Below, in pieces: positions 22,267-32,710 of a stretch of 64,000 nucleotides of DNA. The DNA comes from Pyrenopolyporus hunteri. Its lineage: Eukaryota > Ascomycota > Sordariomycetes > Xylariales > Hypoxylaceae. The notes beneath the pieces are model-generated. The model had not been told where the DNA came from, made no database searches, and saw only the letters and a program-made list of their open reading frames with translations. Position numbers and translations under genes: made by a program. Every line of letters begins with the position of its first letter. Within the stretch, counting starts at the first letter, position 1. The DNA lies in NCBI GenBank assembly GCA_902806595.1, contig CADCXC010000003.1, positions 3,596,001-3,660,000 on the forward strand, in the 5' to 3' direction.

Positions 22267-25200
22267 ATGGCGTCTGACCGGGAGAAACCCAGCGATGCTA
22301 TCCCACCTGGTGAAATTCCACAGCAGACTACAACCCTTGCAAATGGATTCTCCCATCTTATACGTCGTCGTAGCCCTAACCCAAGACGCCATGTTCGCGA
22401 TGCCTCGACGAATTCCCTAGACAGGATCTTTGATACCCGTACAGAGGCGCCGCAAGCCTCTCGCCATCCAGTTTCCCAGAAACCCATGACCTCCGCAGAT
22501 AAACACTATGCCAAAAACTCGTATGGGATCACCGAACTGCGAGATGGTTTCTTCGATGCGATATTCCTCCCGCCTGAGGAAGTCAACCCCGAAGATCTCC
22601 TGAAGCAGGCTGAGCTGACCCTTCCGTACTCCCTGCGGAAGAAGGATCCCCTATCCATAAGAAACTTCTTTCCCAAGCTGTGGCATGAAGTAAAGGGTGT
22701 CGTCCGTCGTGTTACTACTACGAGGGCCGGCATTAAATTAATTAAGTCTTTTCTTGCCTTCTTTATAGCGTATATCCTTTGCCTCATTCAGCCCGTCCAG
22801 GCTAGGCTAGGCCGGTACAGTTATATCATGGTTATATCCACCATACTCAACCATCCCGGCCGTACCTTGGGAGCCCAAGTCGACGGAACTATCCTAACGA
22901 TACTCGGTACAGCCACTGGCTTAGGCTGGGGTGCGTTCGGGCTATGGGTATCTACCGCTTCCGCGACGGCCCGTATTGGCTATGGTGGTGTCCTGGCTGT
23001 CTTCCTCTTCTTATACATCTTTATTATTGCTTGTCTTCGTTCGTATTATATCCGTACTTACCAAGCCGTTATTTGTGCCGGGATTGCTATATCATACACC
23101 TGTCTAGCAGAAGTATCTGGAACTGATGTCTCCTGGTCTAAACTCCTCGCTTATGGCGTCCCTTGGGTCTTAGGGCAGGCCATCTCCCTTGTTATATGTT
23201 GCACAGTGGCCCCCGACGCCGGCGCACGTCCACTGGCTGTAGCTCTTCACCAAGCGTTTGCTGTCATGCTGGTAACCGCTCCCCACAATGCCTAGGACTT
23301 CAAATGCTGACTCCTACCAGGATGGCCTTGGCTTAACCCGACTAGAGAGCATACGGACACGCCGAAGATTATCGCAGACGTTTGTTAGCATGTCACAGGC
23401 GTATAGGGATTTAGTAATCGACTTCTCCATAACGCTATTCGACCCGAAAGACGTGTTAGCGCTCCGTAACCTAATTCAAGGTGTCATTCGTGCGCTACTC
23501 AGTTTAAACAGCGAGGCGAGAATCCTCGATGAAGTAGATGACTTGCCATACGATGGCTGTAACCGAGAGAGACTTATCCTGGACGAATTCGTCCTCACTA
23601 TAGACGAGAATTCCCGCAGCCCCATAAGCGAAGAGGAAAGGAAGTTAGCTAAGTTCGTTGCTAGCAATTTGGCGGAGCCGACACAAAGACTTCTTCGATC
23701 CATGGAGGTCGCTCTGCAAAGTTGCGACGCAGTTCTAATGGAGATGTGCGGTCACCGTCAGTATCTTGGCCCTCCAGACACCGTGTCGAACGATATTCCA
23801 GGATCTTTAGTAAAGCTACGCAGACGCATCATAGCCTTCAGCGAGTCCCAGGACAGCGTGTTGGCGAGCAGCCAATTGCCTCCGACGTACGCGGAATCCC
23901 CAGAGGTCATCAAGCTTTTCACGTACTGCCGGCCAGTCCACCAAGCAGCAACGGCAATTGAGGCATTGCTGGTGAAAGTCAACGAGATGCAGCAGAGAAG
24001 GCCAAAATACCCGAAGTTCCATCTGCCATGTTACCCTTTTTGGAAGGCATTGCACCGTACGAATGCTCAAGTTCGACATGATCGAGGTGGTTTAACAGCA
24101 GGCTCGTACTTCAAAAGCTTTAGCGACATAGCAGCAATCATACAGAAGATTAAATCTCAAGACTTCCAACCCTTACCTAGGAATAGTGAAGGCTCTACTG
24201 GTAAAGATCACGAGACGTCATACGCTACCATGAAGGCTGATGAACCCGAGGATGAATGGAGTACCAAATGGAATCATACACGGCATAGGATCTGGGTTGT
24301 CCTTCACCGACTACAAGGCTTTGAGACGCGCTTCGGGCTTAAAACGGCCGCTATTACTTCGCTATTGTCTATACCCGCCTGGATCTCTGGTAATCATGTG
24401 TGGTGGGATGGCTACGAAGTTTGGTGGGGAGTTGTTATGGCGTGGCTTATCATGGGACCACGGTGAGTACCTACCTTACCCAGTCATTGCCTCTCAATAG
24501 GTTCTATTTTATGCATATCCTAATCCATATAGGACCGGCGGAAATATTCAGGACCTGGTAACGCGAGCCTTTTGTGCTGTTCTTGGCTCTCTCTGGGCTG
24601 GCCTATCGTATGCGGCTGGGGACGGCAATCCTTACGTTATTGCAGTCTTTGCTGTTATTTTCATGCTTCCCATGATGTACAGGTACACGCAAAGCACGCA
24701 TCCGGTAAGTTGTTTTTTTTTTTTTTTTTAAAAAAAAAAATCCATTAATAAAGACATACCTAACAGATTTTAGAGGTCTGGGCTCGTAGGTTGTATTTCG
24801 TTCACGGTTATATCATTAGCAGAGGTGGCCGCGAAAGGCCAACCTTCACCAGCCACAGTTGCTGCAACACATGGAGTCGCCATGGTAGTTGGTGTTGTCG
24901 GCTCCATCATTGTCAATTGGATCTTATGGCCGTTTGTTGCTCGCCATGACCTTCGGAAAGCCGTGGCCACCATGATATTCTACTGCAGCATTGTTTACAG
25001 AAGTGGGTTTAATCAGCGCTGAGACTTCCTTCCTCCTTCTGACAGTCATAGGTATCGTGTCGAAATACGTATACTATGAAGAAGGCCACGAACCTACTGC
25101 GGAAGATGTACGAGGCTCGGAGATACTCGAGGGGCGGTTGCGAGAAGGTTTTGTGAGACTGAGACAACTATTAGTGAGATTATCATTGCCCCTATTTCCT

Positions 25201-25875
25201 CTCAGAGCTAACGACTACTAGGGCCTTACGCGCCACGAGATACGCCTACGAGCCCCCTTCGACCCTTTACCTTACTCTGCACTCATTGACGCTTGCGAGC
25301 GTTTTTTCGAGTATATCGTCATGGCTCGCCAGGCATCTCTGTTTTACCACCCGCATTTTATCAGAGACCATACCGAGTTTGCCGCGGATTTGCTAGGCCA
25401 CAGAAGAGATGCAATCGCCACTATCTTAACGAACCTTTACGTTCTTTCCGGAGCCCTTCGGGCGGAGAGAAAAGTACCCGTAAGTCAACATAACAAGCAT
25501 TACACATCTGATTAATGCACCTGCTAAAAGTCTGGTCGCGATAGAAATATTTGCCGAGCGCCGCCGCCTCGAGGAAGCAACTATTAGACCAAATGGCGAG
25601 GCTAGAGGCCCAGCTCATAGCTAGCGGGAAGCTAAGCGCCGACGAAAAGTCCGAGGGGAGGAAATGGGCTCAAATATACAGCTATTCATATAACGAGAGC
25701 TTAACGGGTTGCGTCGAACAGCTCGAAGCACTTGAGAGATATACCAAGGCCATCGTAGGCGAACAAGGGTGAGTTCGCTCTGCTCCTTAACCATTGGCGA
25801 AACACGGGAGGATAGCTAACGGGAGTGCTTAGGTTCGATTTGCCCTATACGGATGAAGACAAGCTCATGGGCTAA
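22267..25875 (+). CDS. Aromatic acid exporter-type (ArAE/FUSC, BRE4-like) membrane transporter
   Basis: The model is join(22267..23271, 23321..24462, 24533..24704, 24774..25002, 25052..25173, 25222..25479, 25545..25768, 25833..25875), 1064 aa; every junction is in phase and introns are 48-70 bp. The layout is that of fungal ArAE proteins: a cytosolic N-terminus, a first membrane half (about residues 155-335; SFLAFFIAYILCLIQPVQARLGRYSY, NHPGRTLGAQVDGT), a long soluble middle (335-690), a second membrane half (about 690-850; GPRTGGNIQDLVTRAFCA, YRYTQSTHP), and a C-terminal cytosolic region (IVSKYVYYEEG, LTRHEIRLRAPFDPLPY, KYLPSAAASRKQLLDQM). Related proteins are proposed to export aromatic acids or affect brefeldin A sensitivity; the substrate is unknown. 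The acceptor at 25544 was chosen because earlier AGs leave a stop in frame. The intron at 24705-24773 contains adjoining T17 and A11 tracts. Confidence 0.88.
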
Positions 25876-26590
25876 AGATTTATTATCCATATAATCCGCA
25901 CATTCCACCGCCTCTTGCTGGCACTTCCCATAGTAACGTGTGGTGTACTTCATAAAATCTACTAAAATGGCGGAGGTCATTTGAAGCCAAAAGCAATATA
26001 GTACTGACGAGCGGTGTTGCGCTGGTTTATCATTTACGAGATATGATGTTATGACGGGATTTGATCCAAATATGCAATGAGAACGCGTGGATTTTCATTA
26101 AGCTACAGGCGCATACCTATAGCTGAGGTATATACCAAAGCGAGCCATTCTCGGTCTATACGCCTATATAACAACATACTAGCCTACGCCCTCACCACGT
26201 TGTGGGTTGATTGGCCAATTCCAATCTGTCAGATCATTCTCACCCCTAGTTCCGTTACTGGATCCATTTCCCCGCGCGTGAAATTACGCTCTTGATGTGT
26301 CTAGCTTGGCATACAGGGTACCCATCAGGTCGAAGATGTCTGAAAAGGGCGACTTGGGGAAGTTCGCACTTCGACCGTACTAGGATCCAGCATGCCGGGT
26401 CCGTTAGAACACGGCGCCAGGTAGGTTTGGACGTTGTAGGTAGCATCGTGCGTCTATGTTCGGTGCGAGTGGGCAGGCATACCTATACCCTATATTAATG
26501 TAGCGCGCCGTTCCCTTTATGATGTCGTCTATTCCATCCATCCTTCGTTACTTAACGTAGACTACAATCTATGTTGTATATTTTAAAAGA
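25876..26590. other. Intergenic, no gene seen
   Basis: This is the 3' flank of the ArAE gene and the promoter of the phosphatase gene. Short open frames here have no recognisable features. Confidence 0.5.
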
Positions 26591-27852
26591 ATGCTAGCTA
26601 CTTCTATCTTCACCCTCCTCTCCCTCAGCTCAACCTGTCTTGGCTGGGAGTGGGGGAGAAGCGGGAAATGGGACCGCAAACAGCGGACTACGTGCCACGG
26701 CGGGGAGTCCTTCATCAACTACACCACAATTCCCGGGTTCTTCCAACAGGACGATCCCACCACCGATCCGGAAGGCTTCGACTACGTACGTAAGATCCCG
26801 CATGTCGAATCGTAAAATGATGCTTTTCGCTAAAGAAAATGTGTAGACTAAGACTAATTACGGCCTCATTGACCGGCCGTACCCGACGGATAATTCGTTC
26901 GATCCCAAAGGAGAGAGGACGCAATGGGAACGTTTCGCCTACTATGTCGATTCGTTGAACCGGGATTGTGATAGGGACGTCCAGTACAAAGTCCTGTTTC
27001 TGGGCCGCCACGGCGAGGGCTATCATAACGCCGCGGAGAGCTACTACGGTACACCGGCGTGGAACGTGAGTTCATCACAGACCCGCTAATGCGTAAATCG
27101 GTCGTTCTAACAATGCATAGTGTTACTGGGGGCCGCTTGAAGGAAACGGCACGTCCGTCTGGAGAGATGCTCATCTGACGGAAGCGGGCATAGCTCAATG
27201 TACGAAGGCGAACGACTTCTGGAAGCACGCCTTGGCTATCGAGAAGATCCCCGCACCGCAGACCTACTACAGCAGCCCTTTGGTCCGCTCGGCAACGACG
27301 GCAAATCTAACCTTCAACGGTCTTGATCTCCCGGCGGACAGGCCTTTCTCGCCTACTATCAAGGAACTCCTTCGCGAAGGGATATCGATACGTACCTGCG
27401 ACGAACGGTCGAACAAGACGTACATCCAGTCCCTGTTCCCGGCATTCAAGTTCGAAGAAGGCTTCACCGAAGAAGACGAGTTATGGAAGGGAGATGAAGG
27501 CGAGACGTCCGAAGCGCAGCTGGAGAGGACGAAGGCCGTCATGGACGATATCTTTAGCAACGACGACAGCACGTGGATTAGCATTACGACCCACTCTGGC
27601 CAGATCCGGACGAACCTCCAGGTGCTGGGTCACATCGAGTTCAGCTTGTCCACCGGCCAGGCGATTCCAGCGCTTATTAAGGCTGTGAACCTCCGCAAGG
27701 CTAAGCCCGGCGCTACTACTACTGTTCAGTCGTGGACGGCCGAGGCCACGTGCAATTCGCCACCTGTTACTAGCATTTCGGGCCAGGGCTGCGTGTGTTC
27801 GAGCGCCTCTGCTACTTTAGCCACGGCTGCACCGACGATAACGCCGGTGTAA
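26591..27852 (+). CDS. Secreted histidine phosphatase / phosphoglycerate mutase-like protein (PMU1-like)
   Basis: The model is join(26591..26785, 26847..27065, 27121..27852), 381 aa, with two introns of 61 and 55 bp in phase 0. A signal peptide is likely: MLATSIFTLLSLSSTCLG followed by WEWG. The histidine phosphatase motif is FLGRHGEGYHN, where the His of RHG is the expected phospho-acceptor; the second His lies in ISITTHSGQI, and YYSSPLVRSATTA matches the conserved strand between them. Proteins of this PMU1-like branch are usually annotated as phosphoglycerate mutase family, but the signal peptide argues against a glycolytic role and for an extracellular or vacuolar phosphatase. The C-terminus is Ser/Thr/Ala-rich with a Cys-containing stretch (SGQGCVCSSAS). 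The BBE oxidoreductase gene downstream is also secreted and on the same strand, but 1.1 kb separates them. Confidence 0.87.
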
Positions 27853-28967
27853 ACCTAGGGAGTACAGAAAGCGCCGTCGTGACCATAGATAGGCACCTAG
27901 AACGAGAAAAAATAGATTAGGATGACTTACCTAACGTAACTATACGATGCCAACAAGGCGAACACGCACTCCTCAGCCAGCCGAGTTCCGGTGCAACGCT
28001 TGCCGTGGGGTTCAGAGACCCTATCTATATTGCTCCCATTTCATCCGGATACGACCTTCGGCCATTAGTAAATACCCAGCCAATGACCTCCAGTATACCC
28101 CACGGGGTTGATTGACGCGCCCAGAGTCCCCGGTAGGCGGCTCGTGGGAGTAATCAGCCAAGCCAAAATACATTACTTGCATGTAGATGAAGTCTACCCG
28201 ACGCCATGTTCCTGAGATCTCTTGGGAGCTTGATTTTACCGCGTCATAACCTCCCAGCGAATTCGTGTTAGTTCGTAAACAGAGAAAAGCGAGGAGCGAA
28301 ACGGATTTCCCGGTGCCGGTTAGAACTAGCAAGCTTGTTTTCGCGACCTGCCGTTTTCGTTGGACCGCCACCACCCCGTTCGTCCTCACTAAGGGACCTG
28401 CCGAGGAATCCGATGCTTATAAATCTAACACGGCTGCTTCGACATCGGGCCTGCTGGAAGGGCCTCGACCAAGCCCCCTATACTACATCGCCAACCTACG
28501 ATGTCCTATCTTCGAGTTTTATGAATATGAAAGTTGTGACTGTTGATATTGTAGTTTAGTCTCAAGGCTGAAGATTCTCTCCTTTCCTTTATACCTATAT
28601 CTTCTTCAGGTTGTATGGGTATGAGTAGGTCTGGTTCTTCATAATTGTCATATTTAGACATTCTACGTCGTTGGCTATGGGGGAATTCTCTTACGTACCT
28701 AGTCGCCTGGTGCCCAGGGACCGCAGTTTTACTCCCCTTGCCGTTGGGTAGTATAGCGGGAAGATCCTATTCCCGCAAGTATGAGTAGGGCACCCTAGCA
28801 AATAAGCATTAGCTATGGCTTTGTAAGTGATGACGAAACGGAGGGTTACTCCAACTGATTAAAAGACTATAGATAAATACCTATACGAATATCAGTGGTT
28901 AGGCTTCTCATTATAGCTGGTGTAGGTAGATCGAACCGACAGACTGCTGCAGCTAGCCTCTAGCAAT
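27853..28967. other. Intergenic, one small doubtful open frame
   Basis: No well-supported gene is visible. A 54-codon frame at 27947-28111 (+) starts MPTRRTRTPQ and contains CNAC followed by a later Cys-x-His, which could be a zinc-binding fragment, but it has no clear continuation. Overlapping frames on both strands at 28021-28560 have no recognisable family. Confidence 0.4.
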
Positions 28968-31214
28968 ATGCGGTCATTAATTTCGTCGGCTCTCGTCGCG
29001 CTTTTTTCGAGCTTGGCGTGTGCCAACCTTGCTTTCGAGGCTGATCAGCTCACGGATGCCCAGATTGGCGACTTCTTAGACATAGCCTTCGGGGACGTGT
29101 CAGCAGTGACCACTCTAGACGAGCCAGACTGTAAAGTCTATCCGGGGACCCCGGAGTGGCCTCTCGATGAGGAGTGGTCGCGGCTGAACCGGTCTCTAGG
29201 AGGCGCCTTGATTAAAGGGGTTCCGCCGGCCGCGGTTTGTTATGACGGTCCGTATAAGGATGAGGCTGCGTGTACTTTCTTACTACGAAACGCAAGCTCT
29301 ACCCGCTTCTACCTAAACGATCCGGTGACGGTGCTTAGCCAGTGGCCTGAAGGAGACACCTGCCATGCGACCCTTCAACCGGACGAGGGTGAGACTTGTA
29401 CGCAGGGTGGTTTCCCTGTTTACGTGGTCAATGCCACGACGGCAAGACAGGTACAAATCGCCGTCAATTTTGCTAGGAATAGAAATATCAGGCTAGTTAT
29501 CAAGTAAGTTGTCCCGGAAAAGACATGTTCGGCTAAGACACTACCCTACCTTGCCATGATCATGCTAACGTACCTCTTTCTAATAGAAATACTGGGCATG
29601 ATTTTGTTGGTCGGTCGAGCGGCTTCGGGAGTCTCAGCATCTGGACACACTGGCTGAAAGACTTTGAATTCTTACCGGAGTACCGAATAGGAGAATATAG
29701 GGGTAGGGCAGCTAGAGTCGGCGCCGGCATCGAGAGCTGGGAGATGTTTGAATATATGGGACGCTACAACATGACGGCCGTCGTGGCGGGCGGCTATACT
29801 GTTGGAGCTTATGGCGGTTGGATAGCTGGTGGCGGACATTCCGCCTTAGCTTCTAAATATGGCCTCGGCGCTGACCAACCTCTATCCATCCAGGTTGTGA
29901 CGGCGGATGGGAGGTTTGTTACGGCGGATCCGCAGCAGAACACCGATCTGTTCTATGCTCTACGCGGCGGCGGAGGGAGTAAGAAACCCCACACCCCTTT
30001 GCTGGACCTTGTCATCCGAGATGAATCATACCCTTTTGCTGATGACAGAGACAGGCACGTATGGAGTCGTGACTTCGGCCGTGATAAAGGTTCACCCGCC
30101 GACGAAAGTCCTAGCCTCCTCTCTATCCTTCACAGGTGGCCCGAACTCGCCCGGACCCAACGATACGGAGATATTCTGGAAGGGGTTCGACTTGTACCAC
30201 GAATTTGGTAAGAAGTTGGTTGACAATGGCGGCACAGGATGGTACGTATGAGAAAGCCCCGACCTTTTTTCCCTTTTTCTTTTTAGAGTATCAATATCCG
30301 TCGACATATTCTAACGAAGCTGTAGTATGTTACTATACTTTCTCCCGTCTTTAATCCCCTATTGTTCCCCTCGCCCGAGGGCGGTGCACTGAAAGGGGTA
30401 AGATCCGGGATTTGTACTTGGTATGCTGATCTGTGGGACATTAGACAGTTACGTATCACGTTTATCCGGCAACGATAGCTTTAGCTTCAGGACGGATATC
30501 GAACTTCCCAATGTGTCCGAAGAATATTTATTTGAGTTCGTGCAGCCGTTGATGGACGACTTAAACGCGATTGGACTCAACGTGACTAATGAGAGACCGC
30601 TACCGGCTACGAATTGGATGTCTCGGTCGCAGGGCGTAGGTGATGCCCCGGGCAACTCGCGTTTCGCTAGCCGCCTGCTGCCGCGTGCCAACTTCGACGA
30701 TCCTGACCTGTTCACGGCAACGCAGCTCGCGATCCGGCAGTCAGTCGAGGCGGGATACACGTTCCACGGAATCCATATAAAACCGACGGACGAGGTCGCT
30801 GGATACCCGGGCAACAACGCGGTAAACCCGGCTTTCCGTAAAGCTATCATGCACGCCGACCTGTTTGATTTCACGTCTCTCCGAGGCATAACAGCATCAG
30901 ACTTTAAGGCGACCCACGCAAAACTAGCTAGTGCCATGGACAAGTGGCGGGCAGTGTCCCCCGAAGCAGGCGCATACATCAACGAGTGTGACGTTGAGGA
31001 GCCGAACTGGCAGCAAGCCTTCTTTGGAAGTAATTATGAGAGGCTACTACAGATCAAGCGCCGCCGCGATCCTTGGGGGCTGTTCTACGCGCCGACCACA
31101 GTGGGTAGTGAAGACTGGGTGGTACTCACGGAAGACGGGTTGCCCACGCAGAACGGTCCCCTATGTAGAGAAGGTTCAGTAGAGGCCCTAAGGGGATCCG
31201 GGAGGACTATGTGA
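28968..31214 (+). CDS. Secreted FAD-linked oxidoreductase, BBE / isoamyl alcohol oxidase-like
   Basis: The best model is join(28968..29503, 29587..29978, 30055..30241, 30449..31214), 626 aa. It is a VAO-type flavoenzyme. A signal peptide is likely (MRSLISSALVALFSSLACANL). FAD-binding landmarks are VIKNTGHDFVGRSSG, whose His should carry covalent FAD, SLSIWTHWLKD, AGGYTVGAYGGWIAGGGHSALASKYGLGADQ, and ALRGGGGSTYGVVTSAVIKVHPPT across intron 2. The C-terminal BBE segment is YINECDVEEPNWQQAFFG...LQIKRRRDPWGLFYAPTTVGSEDW. The Cys for a second covalent FAD link is not evident. Such enzymes oxidise alcohols, sugars or specialised metabolites with O2; the substrate is unknown. The third intron is abnormal: only a 207-bp intron (GTACGT at 30242, ACAG at 30448) keeps the frame, and it replaces the usual Trp-Tyr-Tyr region by Cys-Tyr. 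Shorter splicings hit stops, so a wrong model or a decayed gene is possible. Confidence 0.8.
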
Positions 31215-32710
31215 GGGAGAGAATCATTCCGTAGTATAGGTTTCGGGTTTTCGGAACAGTCGTGGTGGACTGACTGCGCATGATATTAGCGCTTTAGAGA
31301 TGACAGTTGACGCAGAAATAGGCCTATTGGCTTTCTCCAGGACTTCTTTTTACCCAGATTTTCGCATTATAGCAGCTTCATACATTGGCTCATCAAGATC
31401 GAGCTGTATAGAAAGCGTCGAATTTAGTGGTAGGATGAGGACTAAGTAATCCGACCCGTTCGATTTGCTCAAAGCGCGGCCGATTTAGGCTATTATTGGC
31501 TAGAATATTGCGAGATATCGTTGAATTCCAGCTGGATAAGTTTATTTACTAGGTATTTACGGGTGCAGAGGTGGTGGAGTTGAGTTTGAGTTTGAGCTTG
31601 AGCTTTCATCACGATATTGTAAATGGTGTTAAACGTGGGTTTTGTACGGTAGACGCGTCGAGTGCCTACCTAGGTACCCGGGTACCCACGTGTACCAAAG
31701 TATTACTTATCGATATCAAATTTGATAAGAGGTACCTACATGTATAGGTATACGCACGCACCTCGTAGCTCACACTGTATTGTACTTTCCTTTGTTCATG
31801 GATTACGGGTACCCTACTCGTTACGTCACATGTGTGGATGGTATATCCGCCACGGTAGAGCACTGTGCACTACTGTGGCTACAGTAAGTTCTTGATGGAA
31901 ACTTTCGGCCACATGTGGCTGATTATGTGCCGGCTGCTTTCTCTTTAGCCATCCGCGAGGCTCCAGGGTCTACTCTGATGCCATTGGCTTAATCTGATCG
32001 GTGTGGGGTTAATCCCGCCGGCTCAGCCCCATTCGGTACGAAACAGCAGGTACAGTGGCAGCCCCGTGAAGAGGACAGACCAGATGAGGGCCCAAGCGGC
32101 TGCTCCAGAGAGAGGGCTGGAGCGTTGCTTTTTCTAACTCTACATAGAGTGACTCTATTCCATATTCAATTGCCAATCCACCAAATTCAACAATCCATTA
32201 AAATACCTGCCTTGCCCGCAACGATACGTACCTCTACCATTCTTCAAAAAAAGAGAGAGAGAAAATATCTTAAAGCGCGTCAAAGTAAATTTTTTTCTTC
32301 GACACCGCATCCGAGTTACCACTTACTTCTTTTGTACAATACCCGCAGCGTTTCCCGTGACAACGCTGACAGCGATTGAAAGCTGCCAGCCTTTTCCCGC
32401 CCCAGGTCTGTCAACCTCGTCTCCATCTAACCCACCAAAAAAAGCAAATCGACAACGGCCCTGGTCTCCCCCGGGACAATTCAACTTCCTTCTAGGCTCA
32501 TGACCTCCATGCTCCGAGCGTCCGTGAGCCTGCGCCTGCCCTCACCTGCCACACACAAGCCGCGAAGACCGTATACGTCGCCCTTCACAGGCATCATTGC
32601 GTGATTCGTGATTTTCGTCGTTTTACGAGGGGCTCAAGGGGAATCGCACGTCGCCCTCTCTCTTCTTCCCTCCTCCTTATTCCCCTCCCGACCGCGAGAC
32701 TACCACCCTC
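31215..32710. other. Intergenic region and probable NOT1 promoter/leader
   Basis: No gene is seen. A TACCTA/GTACC motif cluster lies at 31670-31745 and includes the 14-bp palindrome GGTACCCGGGTACC at 31673-31686. From about 32380 to 32710 the sequence is pyrimidine-rich, as expected for the leader of NOT1. Confidence 0.5.

Noticed and set aside
28021..28560. Overlapping + and - frames of 74-122 codons
   Set aside because: Neither has a known motif, and both lack splice-supported extensions.
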